Shown piece after piece: positions 15,401 to 24,001 of a DNA stretch of 45,145 nucleotides. Position 1 is the stretch's first letter. The number at the start of each line of letters is the position of its first letter. The position numbers were made by a program, and so were the translations under genes. The stretch lies in NCBI GenBank assembly GCA_947461435.1, contig CANHLE010000018.1:1-45145 (forward strand), in the 5' to 3' direction. The DNA is from Paracoccaceae bacterium. GTDB lineage: Bacteria > Pseudomonadota > Alphaproteobacteria > Rhodobacterales > Rhodobacteraceae. The notes under the pieces are model-generated. The model was not told the DNA's origin. It saw only the letters and a list, made by a program, of their open reading frames with translations, and searched no databases.

Positions 15401-18400
15401 TGATCAGTCGTCGCACCTGGCGCTATTTCGAAACATTTGTGACCGAGCAAAGCCATTTCCTGCCGCCGGACAATTTTCAGGAAATCCCGCGCGCGGTGGT
15501 CGCAAGCCGCACCTCTCCGACCAACATCGGCCTGTATCTCTTGTCGATCACCGTCGCCCATGACATGGGCTGGATCGGACAGGCCGAGGCTGTTGAACGC
15601 ATCGAGCAAACGTTGGGAACTCTGTCGCGGATGTCCCGGTTTCGCGGGCACCTGTACAATTGGTATGACACGTCAGACCTGCGGGTGCTTGACCCGGCTT
15701 ATGTCTCCACCGTGGACAGCGGCAACCTTGCGGGGCACTTGATTGCGGTTTCTCAGGCTTGCCTGCATTGGGCGGCGCATCCGCAAAGCCCAAATCCGGA
15801 AGGACTTGATGATGCCCTGGCGCTTGCGCGTTTGGCCCTGGGCCCCGCGCCCGATCAGGCGACTATTGATCTGCTGTCGCGCATCGCCAAACATCCGGCC
15901 TTTGCGGCCGAAGCATCGATGCTTGCAGAAGCCAACGGCGGGGTCGATTCAGACGCCCTTTATTGGATGCGGGCGATGGCAGCTACTTACGCCAGCCAGC
16001 TGACAGAACCAGCAAGCCCGGATCGTTTGCGCGCTTTGGCCCAGCAGACGCGGCAACTGGCCATGGAAATGGAGTTCGGGTTTTTGATGCAGCCCGATAA
16101 AAAGCTGCTCTCCATCGGGTTTTCCGTATCCAAGAATGCACTGGATCCAAATTGCTATGACCTTTTGGCTTCCGAAGCGCGATTGGCCAGTCTGTTTGCC
16201 ATCGCCAAGGGCGATGTGGAAACACGCCACTGGTTCTTGCTTGGTCGCGCCAGCACCCCGATTGGGATGGGGTCTGCCCTGATTTCATGGTCTGGCAGCA
16301 TGTTTGAATATTTGATGCCGTCTTTGGTCATGCGCGCAGCGGCAGGGTCGGTTCTGGAACAAAGCAATCGCCGCGTGGTCGCACAACAACAAACCTACGC
16401 TGCGGCATTTGGGATCCCGTGGGGAATTTCGGAATCATCCTACAATGCGCGCGATCTGGAAATGACCTATCAGTATTCCAATTTTGGCGTGCCCGGTCTT
16501 GGATTGAAGCGGGGTCTTAGCGAAAATCGGGTGGTCGCGCCTTATGCAACCGGACTGGCCGCGATGGTGGATCCCAAAGCGGCACTGCGAAACTTTGCCG
16601 CTTTGGCTGAAATCGGCGCAATGGGCCGCTACGGATTCTATGAGGCTGTTGACTTTACATCGTCACGCATTCCGGCAGGGTCGCAACAGGTTGTCGTCCG
16701 CAGTTTCATGGCCCATCACCAAGGCATGACGATCACCGCCCTTGCCAATGTCTTGTTTGATGGTCGCTTGCGAGAGCGGTTTCATTCGGAACCGATTGTT
16801 CAAGCTGTTGAAATGCTTCTGCAAGAACGCATGCCGCGTGATATGGCGCTCGCGCCTCCGCGGGCACAGGAAGTTTTGGTGGCGGCAGTTGAACAAACGT
16901 CGGTTCCTATTGTCCGGTTTTTTGAAAAAACAGCCATGGGCACCCCGACGGCCCATTACCTGTCCAATGGGTCCTATGGTGTCATGATCACCCCGAACGG
17001 TGGCGGATTCAGCCGGTGGGGGGATATGTTTGTTACGCGATGGCGGGCAGACGCGACGCGGGCACAGCATGGCGGATTTGTCTATCTGCGCGATGTGCGA
17101 TCTGGCGGCGAGTGGTCGGCTGCCGTCCTGCCGACGGTGCGCGATTCCGATTTGCACAAGGCCGTGTTTTGCGAACATCAAGCGTCCTTTACCCATACGG
17201 CGCGCCATCTGGTGACGCTGACAGAGGTTGTGGTTTCGGCCGAAGACAATGCCGAAGCACGCCGCGTGACATTGACAAACTCTGGCCGTCACCCGCGCGA
17301 AATCGATGTCACCTCTTATGCCGAATTGGTGCTGGCCACGGGGGCTGCTGATTTGGCACATCCAGCATTTTCAAAGCTTTTCGTTGTCACCGATTTTCTG
17401 CCCGAACTGGGCGTTTTGATCGCCACCCGGCGCAAACGCAGTCCCGCTGATCCCGAAATCTGGGCCGCGCATATTGCGGTTGTTGAAGGGGTTGAAACGG
17501 CCCCAGCGCAGCACGAAACCGACCGCGCCCGGTTCATTGGGCGGGGGCGGAATCTTGAAAATCCGGCGGCAGCGGGAACGGATCTTTCGGGAACCGTCGG
17601 CACGGTACTTGATCCCATATTTGCCCTGCGCCGCCGGTTGATCGTTCCCGCCGGCGGACGGGCGCGTGTCACCTTCTGGACCATGGTCGCGGCGACACCT
17701 GAGGCTTTGTTGGATATGGTGGACCGCCACCGAGACCCCTCTGCCTTTGGACGAGCGGTGACCTTGGCTTGGACGCAATCGCAGGTTCAATTGCGCCATC
17801 TGGCCATAACGGCTGCGACGGCGTCAGATTTTCAAAGGCTTTCCGGAATGGTGAGCCGGGGCGATTCCAGGCTGCGCGCGAATGCGTCCCAAATTCGATC
17901 TGGTGCAGGCTTGCAATCAGATCTGTGGTCTTTGGGGATCTCCGGTGACTTGCCAATCGTACTTTTCCTGATCAGCGATGCCGAAGATGCTGGACGATTG
18001 CACGAAATACTGACCGCTGCGGAATACTGGCGAATGCGCCAGTTCCCGGTTGATCTTGTGATTCTGAACGAACGGTCGACATCCTATGTTCAAGATTTGC
18101 AGATCCTGATTGAAACGGCGGTTCGCTCTGCCAAGGCGCGGCCGAATGCGGAAGGGCCTTATGGGAGTATTTTTGCCCTTCGCGCCGACCTGACCCCGCC
18201 GGATGTCAGGGCAAGGCTTGTTGCTGCTGCCGCGGTAATTCTGATCGCCAGCAGAGGCAACATTGGCGCGCAGATCGATGTTCTTCCCCCCGTTGCGGTG
18301 CCAAGCACCAAAACAGGTTCGCCCGTCATTCCCGCATTGCCGATGGCCGCAACGGTACCAGATCTTGAGTTTTTCAATGGCATAGGCGGGTTTGATCAGG

Positions 18401-20754
18401 ATGGCCGCGAATATGTGACCATATTGCGCAATGGACAGACCACTCCCGCACCCTGGATCAACGTCATTGCGAACCCCACCTTCGGTTTTCAGGTATCGGC
18501 TGAGGGCAGTGGATTTTCCTGGGCAGACAACAGTCGCGAGAATCAACTGACACCGTGGTCGAATGATCCGGTGATCGATCCAGCGGGTGAGGCCATGTAT
18601 ATCAAGGACCTTGAGACGGGTCAGATATGGACACCCACGGCTCTGCCTATCCGAACCAACGGCACCTACATTGCACGACATGGATTTGGCTATTCCAGTT
18701 TCCACCATTCAGCCAACGGCATTGCTGCCGATATGGTTCAGTTCGTGGCAAACGACGCCCCGGTCAAACTGACGCGGTTGCGGCTGCACAACACTTCGGG
18801 GCGGCCGCGCAAATTGTCCGTCACGGCCTATGCCGAATGGGTGCTTGGCACCTCGCGGGGGGCGACTTCGGCCCATCTGATCACGGAAGTAGACGGTGCG
18901 ACCGGTGCAATTTTGGTTCGTAACCCCCGCGGGATGGCCTTCCCAGGCCGGGTTGCCTTTGCGGACCTGGGCGGCACGGTCACCAGTTTGACTTGCGACC
19001 GCACAGAGGTTCTGGGACACTTGGGGTCAACTGCCGCACCTGCCCGGCTTGTGGGTCTTTCTGGTCGCGCGGGGCCGGGCCTTGATCCTTGCGCCGCGCT
19101 ACAGCGCGCGGTGACCTTGGCTGCAGGGCAATCGGTTGATATCGTCTTCACCCTTGGACAATGCGCCAATGCCGATGATGCGCGGGCATTGATCTTGGCG
19201 ATGCGGGCCGAAGACCCAGAGGGCATTCTGAAAGCTGCACAGACCCGATGGTCGGATCTTCTGGGCCGTGTTCAGGTTCGCACGCCAGACCGCGCGATGG
19301 ATATCATGCTGAACGGTTGGCTGATGTACCAAACCGTTGCCTGTCGGATCTGGGCGCGTGCCGGATTTTATCAGGCAAGCGGTGCCTATGGATTTCGCGA
19401 TCAGCTTCAAGACGGCATGGCCATGACAGCCATCCGGCCAGAGATGACGCGGGCCCATCTTCTGCGCGCCGCATCCAGACAGTTTCCCGAAGGCGACGTG
19501 CAGCATTGGTGGCTCCCTCATTCGGGGCAGGGCGTGCGAACAAGAATTTCAGATGATCGTGTTTGGCTGGCCTATGCCGCGGCGCAGTATGTAGCCGTAT
19601 CCGGAGATGAAGGTGTTTTAGATGAAGTTCTGCCCTTTTTAGATGGCCCACCGCTGCAAGCTGCAGAGCACGACAATTTCTTTCTTCCGGCGCCATCTGA
19701 AGTATCCGCAACCCTGTTCGAACATTGTGCCCGGGGACTTGATCAGGCGATTGACCTGACAGGGGCGAATGGAATGCCCTTGATGGGGACCGGAGACTGG
19801 AACGATGGGATGAACCGCGTCGGCGAAGGCGGGAAGGGTACCAGTGTCTGGCTTGGCTGGCTGTTGATCGCCACGATCCGCGCGATACACCCCTTGGCCT
19901 TGGCCCGAGATCCCGTTCGCGCCGCGCGGTGGCTTGCGCACAGTGAAAGCCTGCGGCAAGCGGTTGAGCGTGACGGTTGGGACGGAGCTTGGTACCGCAG
20001 AGGCCATTTTGATGATGGAACCCCGTTGGGGTCTTCGGTTTCGGCCGAATGCCGGATTGATTCCATCGCACAGTCCTGGGCTGTCCTCTCAGGATCGGCG
20101 GAGCCCGCGCGCGCGGTCAGCGCTATGCAGGCGATGACGGATCAGCTGATAAAACCCAGACTTGCGCTGCTATTTACCCCCCCGTTTGATCGTACTTTGC
20201 CAGATCCCGGATACATAAAAGGCTACCCCCCGGGTTTGCGCGAAAACGGCGGGCAGTACAGCCATGCCGCCATGTGGGCCATTTTGGCGCAGACGGCCCT
20301 TGGAAACGGCGACGCGGCGGGCGCTTTATTTGCACTTGTGAATCCGATCAATCATGCCCTGACTTTTGCAGAAATTGGTCGCTACAAGGTCGAACCCTAT
20401 GTGGTGGCAGCCGATGTCTATTCGGTCGATCCCCATGCTGGCCGCGGTGGGTGGACATGGTACACAGGGTCCGCCGCATGGATGCACAGAGCCGGGATCG
20501 AAGGGATCCTTGGGCTAACGCGGCGGGGCGACAAGATGATCTTCGCGCCCTGTCTTCCCAGCGCATGGCCACAGGTCGACCTGACGTTGAGGGACGGGCC
20601 ATCCACCTGTCAGGTCACGATCCTGAACCCCCGCTGGATGAGCCGCGGCATCAAGACAGCCCATTTGAATGGCACGGCAGTGGATTGTGGCGGGGGAACT
20701 TTGAGCCTGCCCATCGACCAATTGAATGGCAAATTGGTTCTTGAAATCGGGTGA
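12427..20754 (+). CDS. ndvB: Cyclic beta-1,2-glucan synthase (GT84 - GH94), giant membrane enzyme
   Basis: About 2775 residues, the family's usual size. It makes cyclic beta-1,2-glucans from UDP-glucose by initiation/elongation (GT84) and size-controlling phosphorolysis/cyclisation (GH94). Seen in order: N-terminal helical region (F-G-I-E-R-L-E-H-H), membrane segments near nt 13650-13800, GT84 motif I-T-L-D-A-D-T near nt 14265 and H-R-W-V-R-G-D-W-Q-L near nt 14720, more membrane segments to nt 15330, a glycoamylase-like domain, two carbohydrate-binding/GH94 N-terminal repeats, and the GH94 catalytic part with G-T-G-D-W-N-D-G-M near nt 19790 (general-acid Asp). The start is uncertain: ATG 12331 is inside the promoter; ATG 12427 lacks a ribosome site; ATG 12453 has a perfect GAAGGA site but is in another frame that stops at 12491. 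No ndvA-type exporter is adjacent. Confidence 0.93.
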   Translation: MTPLKEFFSWRSRSSVQDPWSDPSPIRSDLFGIERLEHHALTLAVAQSLPIGRPVRVPNLLGRVTDNAKVLLSAYRSGAQSLEAGQPITPAAEWLLDNFHIVEQQLRQIKDDLPPGYYRHLPKLAEGPLAGYPRVLGLAWAYVAHTDSLLSDNALLRFVQSYQTVQPLTIGELWAVAITLRIVLIENMRRLSVQITQADRLRRAADTLVDQVFGKNEPGVSGNAVLAKLDGAEIPEIMAAQIAKRLRGTDPAETPLAGWFDDRLRQLGLTVDMVVANAQARQGASNVTMRNIVTSMRRMSEMDWADFFEEASLTEARLRTHPGYAEMDFTTRNRYRTSIETLARHSHHDETAVTQSALGFAAAGTSPASRDPGFALIGDGLPALERSLGYSPPLALAVGRRLRALGLTGYLGSIIAAASALLGLAFWFTGLGGFALALSGFAVAFEAGTAIINLFVTRLVGPRPLPGLSLTDGIPDELRTLVAVPVLLGTAMDLEAQIDLLEVHFLSSVGGAVSYALLTDGADAASETTPMDAALIAASRSAIARLNEIYPSQDGNRFFLLHRQRQWNPAEGVWMGWERKRGKLMELNRLLRGATDTSFLACPGLPQHVKYVITLDADTRILRDTVRRLIGKMAHPLNQPVVDPVRQRVTSGYGILQPQVTPALPLGRDGSLYQQISSSRGGLEPYASASSDVYQDLFCEGSFTGKGIYHIDTFSAVMAERVPDNNLLSHDLFEGGFARAGLASDIQVVEDFPSRQDVDARRHHRWVRGDWQLIPWITGWRTTKGGISAVNRWKMLDNLRRSLLAPMALWALMTGWLLPLPQALAWTTAILALMALPRLVALPLAVLPGRAGITSQSHFQALRYDVKIALAQVLLAVVMMAETAAQMLDAIARTLFRLVRGRHLLEWLTAAQASGAGLRGYVGFYRLKARGLGLGLGLVAAACALNPMVWPIGLLFSILWLSGPALARWISSPTSDFAATPLTVDERRELRLISRRTWRYFETFVTEQSHFLPPDNFQEIPRAVVASRTSPTNIGLYLLSITVAHDMGWIGQAEAVERIEQTLGTLSRMSRFRGHLYNWYDTSDLRVLDPAYVSTVDSGNLAGHLIAVSQACLHWAAHPQSPNPEGLDDALALARLALGPAPDQATIDLLSRIAKHPAFAAEASMLAEANGGVDSDALYWMRAMAATYASQLTEPASPDRLRALAQQTRQLAMEMEFGFLMQPDKKLLSIGFSVSKNALDPNCYDLLASEARLASLFAIAKGDVETRHWFLLGRASTPIGMGSALISWSGSMFEYLMPSLVMRAAAGSVLEQSNRRVVAQQQTYAAAFGIPWGISESSYNARDLEMTYQYSNFGVPGLGLKRGLSENRVVAPYATGLAAMVDPKAALRNFAALAEIGAMGRYGFYEAVDFTSSRIPAGSQQVVVRSFMAHHQGMTITALANVLFDGRLRERFHSEPIVQAVEMLLQERMPRDMALAPPRAQEVLVAAVEQTSVPIVRFFEKTAMGTPTAHYLSNGSYGVMITPNGGGFSRWGDMFVTRWRADATRAQHGGFVYLRDVRSGGEWSAAVLPTVRDSDLHKAVFCEHQASFTHTARHLVTLTEVVVSAEDNAEARRVTLTNSGRHPREIDVTSYAELVLATGAADLAHPAFSKLFVVTDFLPELGVLIATRRKRSPADPEIWAAHIAVVEGVETAPAQHETDRARFIGRGRNLENPAAAGTDLSGTVGTVLDPIFALRRRLIVPAGGRARVTFWTMVAATPEALLDMVDRHRDPSAFGRAVTLAWTQSQVQLRHLAITAATASDFQRLSGMVSRGDSRLRANASQIRSGAGLQSDLWSLGISGDLPIVLFLISDAEDAGRLHEILTAAEYWRMRQFPVDLVILNERSTSYVQDLQILIETAVRSAKARPNAEGPYGSIFALRADLTPPDVRARLVAAAAVILIASRGNIGAQIDVLPPVAVPSTKTGSPVIPALPMAATVPDLEFFNGIGGFDQDGREYVTILRNGQTTPAPWINVIANPTFGFQVSAEGSGFSWADNSRENQLTPWSNDPVIDPAGEAMYIKDLETGQIWTPTALPIRTNGTYIARHGFGYSSFHHSANGIAADMVQFVANDAPVKLTRLRLHNTSGRPRKLSVTAYAEWVLGTSRGATSAHLITEVDGATGAILVRNPRGMAFPGRVAFADLGGTVTSLTCDRTEVLGHLGSTAAPARLVGLSGRAGPGLDPCAALQRAVTLAAGQSVDIVFTLGQCANADDARALILAMRAEDPEGILKAAQTRWSDLLGRVQVRTPDRAMDIMLNGWLMYQTVACRIWARAGFYQASGAYGFRDQLQDGMAMTAIRPEMTRAHLLRAASRQFPEGDVQHWWLPHSGQGVRTRISDDRVWLAYAAAQYVAVSGDEGVLDEVLPFLDGPPLQAAEHDNFFLPAPSEVSATLFEHCARGLDQAIDLTGANGMPLMGTGDWNDGMNRVGEGGKGTSVWLGWLLIATIRAIHPLALARDPVRAARWLAHSESLRQAVERDGWDGAWYRRGHFDDGTPLGSSVSAECRIDSIAQSWAVLSGSAEPARAVSAMQAMTDQLIKPRLALLFTPPFDRTLPDPGYIKGYPPGLRENGGQYSHAAMWAILAQTALGNGDAAGALFALVNPINHALTFAEIGRYKVEPYVVAADVYSVDPHAGRGGWTWYTGSAAWMHRAGIEGILGLTRRGDKMIFAPCLPSAWPQVDLTLRDGPSTCQVTILNPRWMSRGIKTAHLNGTAVDCGGGTLSLPIDQLNGKLVLEIG

Positions 20755-20801
20755 GTCTTTGGCCCGCCGATGAATACTCGTCAAAAGGGCCCGCGATAAT
20801 C

Positions 20802-21359
20802 CTATCGACCGGCTACGGCGGGAATGGGTACTTGCGGCTGACATAAAAAGGCGGCGGCCGGATCAAGCAAATCTTTTAACTGCGACCGCGCACGGCTTAA
20901 TCTGCTTTTTGCTGTGCCAGCAGGTATTCCAATTTGCTCTGCGGCAGCGATGTACGAATACCCCGATGCGCCGACCAAGGCCACAATCTTGCGATGCTCT
21001 GGCGAAAGCTGCGCGAAGGCATGCAGAAATTCGCGCAGGGCCAGCCGCCCGTCATGGTCTGGCAGGGTTACCAAAGTCGCGGCGTGAAGGCCGTCTGGAT
21101 CGGACACTTCAAACTTCTGTTTGCGCAATCCAGAATAAAATGTGTTGCGCAAAATCGTGAAAAGCCAAGCGCGCAAGTTGCTGTCCCGTTGAAACTGGTC
21201 AATGCAGGCATAGGCCTTCACGATCGTATCTTGAACCAAATCTTCTGCCGCATGAAAGTTGCGCGCCAAGGCAAAGGCATATTTTTGCAGCGCTGGCAGG
21301 TGGCCCAAGATCTGCCCATCCCATGTGGAGCGGCAACGCGTGATTTGGTTCGCTGGCAT
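20802..21359 (-). CDS. EcfG-like (ECF15-type) RNA polymerase sigma factor
   Basis: A 185-residue ECF sigma factor, taking ATG 21359 (AGGA 9 bases upstream); an in-frame start at 21470 would add 37 residues without homology. Region 2 reads A-E-D-L-V-Q-D-T-I-V-K-A-Y then N-L-R-A-W-L-F-T-I-L-R-N-T-F-Y-S-x-L-R-K, and region 4 L-V-G-A-S-G-Y-S-Y-I-A-A-A-E then G-T-A-K-S-R-L-S-R-A-R. These are hallmarks of EcfG, the alphaproteobacterial general stress sigma factor. Its usual partners, anti-sigma NepR and anti-anti-sigma PhyR, are not adjacent, so it may be a secondary EcfG. Convergent with ndvB. Three exact EcfG promoters lie within 13 kb, suggesting it controls this neighbourhood. Confidence 0.9.
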   Translation of the reverse strand: MPANQITRCRSTWDGQILGHLPALQKYAFALARNFHAAEDLVQDTIVKAYACIDQFQRDSNLRAWLFTILRNTFYSGLRKQKFEVSDPDGLHAATLVTLPDHDGRLALREFLHAFAQLSPEHRKIVALVGASGYSYIAAAEQIGIPAGTAKSRLSRARSQLKDLLDPAAAFLCQPQVPIPAVAGR

Positions 21360-21646
21360 GATTTGGGGTCCTGTCGAGAATGCCCGAACGGTTGGTCCAC
21401 AAGATGCGGGCCTTCCAGAGTCAAGCGTGATGATTTCTCGCAGTTTTCGCAGAAAATGATCTTCGCGCACTCATATGGATCATGATTGTGATCAATTGAT
21501 CCCGGTGTCAGACAGACGGTTCCATCGGCCGAACGGCAGCCGAACGGCGTGGCCGATTTGCCTGGGCCCTTATGCATATTCTGTCCAGTGCGCCGGTCCA
21601 TTCAAGGGCTGGCTGCACCGCCAGTTTCACTCTTTGGCGACGGCGC

Positions 21647-23998
21647 TTACTCTCCGTAGGGAACCCAGACCGTTTTCACATCCGTGGCTTGACGCAAAAA
21701 CTCGCGCCCTTCACCTTCGGCCCCATACCAGCCGCGGGCGCGCCCGTGATTGACCCAGGTGCGTTTCAGATTTCCCGCCGATTCCCGTTCGATCATCGCA
21801 GACAGCGGCTGCGCCGAGAAACTCCACATCGCGTCGACATCCAGATGGCCCGCCAAAGGCTTGGCCAACTCTGTGTGCGACCCTGTCACGATATTGACGA
21901 CCCCTGCGGGCAGGTCAGACGTTTCAAGAACCTGATATAAATCGCACGCAGACAGCGGAGCCGTTTCTGAGGGCACCAGCACACAGGTGTTGCCCATCGC
22001 GATGGCCGGCGCCATTGCAGAGATCAGGCCTAATAGCGGGGCTTCGTCGGGGCAAAGAGCTGCAATAACGCCGCGCGCTTCGTTCATCGCAATGGCCACC
22101 CCCCGCAAGGGCACGGATTTGACGGCGCCATCAAACTTGTCTGCCCATGCTGCATAGCTGAACAGGCGCTGGATTGATGCGTCAACTTCATCTTCCCCCG
22201 GCTTGCCGGTTTGATCCTTGATGCGTGCCGCAAACTCGGCCGCGCGGGCCGACAGGTTTTCGGCGATAAAGAACAAGATCTGCGCGCGGTTATGCGCCGT
22301 GGTTTTGGCCCAGCCTTTTGCTGCGTGGGCGGCCTCAACGGCGTTTCGAATATCCTTGCGGTTGCCAAGGCCAACATGTCCCAAAAGCTTGCCGCGCGGC
22401 GACACGATCGCTTTGGAATAGCCGCCGTCGGGCCGCGCCTGTTTGCCGCCGATAAACAGCTTGGCCGTGCGGTCCAGGCCGTCAACCACCAAATCATCAG
22501 GCTCTGCCGCCGTCTTTGGTACCGCGAGCGATTTTGTCTGCCGCGTCGGCTTCAAATAGGCCAACAGCCCTTCCCAGCCGCCTTCGCGCCCAAAGCCGCT
22601 TTCGCGCACGCCGCCAAACCCGGCGGCGGCATCAAAAAGATTGGTCGCGTTTACCCAGACCACACCGGCCTTAAGCTTTGGCGCAATGTCGAGCGCAAGG
22701 TTAACATTCTCGGTCCAGACGGTTGCCGCCAATCCGTACCGCGTGTTGTTGGCCAAGGCGACCGCCTCTTCGGGGGTGCGGAACGTCATGGATACAAGAA
22801 CCGGACCAAAGATTTCCTCTTGCATCAGGGTTGATGCCGCAGACAGTCCGGTAATCAACGTGGGCGGATAGAAGCACCCTGCGGGCACCGCGCAGGCGGC
22901 GTGATACACCTGTCCGTCCGTGCAACCTTCCACCATCGTCTTGATCGTGGCCAATTGCACCGGGTCAACGATCGCCCCAACGTCGATGCATTTGTCCAAC
23001 GGGTCGCCCATCCGCAGCCCGTCCATCCGGCGCTTCAGTTTTGAATGAAAACGATCCGCCACGCCTTCTTGCACCAAAAGCCGGCTGCCAGCACAGCACA
23101 CTTGCCCCTGATTGAACCAGATCGCGTCGACAAGCCCTTCGATCGCTGAATCCATGTCTGCGTCGTCAAAGACAATATAGGGCGACTTGCCCCCTAGTTC
23201 GAGCGTCAGCGCCTTGCCGGTTCCGGCCGTCGCTTCACGGATTTTTTTGCCAACCGATGTCGACCCGGTAAAGGCAATCTTGTTCACCCCGTCATGCGCA
23301 ACCAAGCCAGCGCCTGTTTGCCCGTCCCCGGTGACCACATTCAGCACGCCTTTGGGCAACCCGGCCTCTCGGCTGATTTCAGCAAACAAAAGGGCCGTCA
23401 GTGGGGTATATTCGGCCGGTTTCAAAACCACGGTGTTGCCCGCTGCCAAAGCTGAGGCCACTTTCCACGCCAACATCAACAGCGGAAAGTTCCACGGGAT
23501 CACCGCGCCGCAAACACCCAAAGGTTCCATCCCTGGCTGTTCGCTGGCCATCAACTGCGCCAACCCCGCATGATAGTAGAAATGGCGTGCCACCAGTGGA
23601 ATATCAATATCGCGGCTTTCCCGGATCGGTTTGCCGTTGTCCATCGTCTCTAATACGGCGAACAGCCGCGATTGCTTTTGGACAAGCCGGGCCAGCGCAT
23701 AAAGATATTTGGCACGTTGGTGGCCGGTCAGTCGGGCCCATTTCGGCTGTGCGCGGCGGGCGGCGGCGACGGCCGCATCAAGATCTGCACGGGTTCCTTG
23801 TGTCACCTCGGCCAGAACGGCGCCCGTCGCCGGGTTCCGCGTCTCAAAGGTCTCGCCGGGCTTGGTGAAGGCCCCGTCAATCCAATGCCCAAATCGGCCC
23901 TGATGGTTCGCAATCCAACTCAGAACCTCGGCGCTGCCTTCGGGCGCTGGGCCGTAGGCCATGGAATCAAAAATCTCGCGGACGGTCGGTTTGTTCAT
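21647..23998 (-). CDS. Double-domain aldehyde dehydrogenase (783 aa)
   Basis: Two ALDH-like domains in one chain. The first (about 20-500) is complete: P-W-N-F-P-L, K-P-A-E-Y-T-P, F-T-G-S-T-S-V-G, catalytic Glu in L-E-L-G-G-K-S-P and catalytic Cys in G-Q-V-C-C-A-G-S-R. The second (about 508-783) keeps the fold beginning but ends without a G-Q-x-C motif, so it looks non-catalytic and probably structural. The gene starts 3 bases after deoC. Since DeoC splits deoxyribose-5-phosphate into glyceraldehyde-3-phosphate and acetaldehyde, this enzyme probably oxidises the acetaldehyde. This deoC-long ALDH pairing is familiar in Rhodobacterales. The physiological substrate is inferred from context. Confidence 0.92.
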   Translation of the reverse strand: MNKPTVREIFDSMAYGPAPEGSAEVLSWIANHQGRFGHWIDGAFTKPGETFETRNPATGAVLAEVTQGTRADLDAAVAAARRAQPKWARLTGHQRAKYLYALARLVQKQSRLFAVLETMDNGKPIRESRDIDIPLVARHFYYHAGLAQLMASEQPGMEPLGVCGAVIPWNFPLLMLAWKVASALAAGNTVVLKPAEYTPLTALLFAEISREAGLPKGVLNVVTGDGQTGAGLVAHDGVNKIAFTGSTSVGKKIREATAGTGKALTLELGGKSPYIVFDDADMDSAIEGLVDAIWFNQGQVCCAGSRLLVQEGVADRFHSKLKRRMDGLRMGDPLDKCIDVGAIVDPVQLATIKTMVEGCTDGQVYHAACAVPAGCFYPPTLITGLSAASTLMQEEIFGPVLVSMTFRTPEEAVALANNTRYGLAATVWTENVNLALDIAPKLKAGVVWVNATNLFDAAAGFGGVRESGFGREGGWEGLLAYLKPTRQTKSLAVPKTAAEPDDLVVDGLDRTAKLFIGGKQARPDGGYSKAIVSPRGKLLGHVGLGNRKDIRNAVEAAHAAKGWAKTTAHNRAQILFFIAENLSARAAEFAARIKDQTGKPGEDEVDASIQRLFSYAAWADKFDGAVKSVPLRGVAIAMNEARGVIAALCPDEAPLLGLISAMAPAIAMGNTCVLVPSETAPLSACDLYQVLETSDLPAGVVNIVTGSHTELAKPLAGHLDVDAMWSFSAQPLSAMIERESAGNLKRTWVNHGRARGWYGAEGEGREFLRQATDVKTVWVPYGE

Positions 23999-24001
23999 CT
24001 C

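Noticed and set aside
12331-20754. Many long minus-strand frames opposite ndvB (for example 16663-17361, 17917-18708, 19304-20071)
   Set aside because: All are antisense shadows of one intact 8.3-kb gene; none has a ribosome site with a plausible domain.
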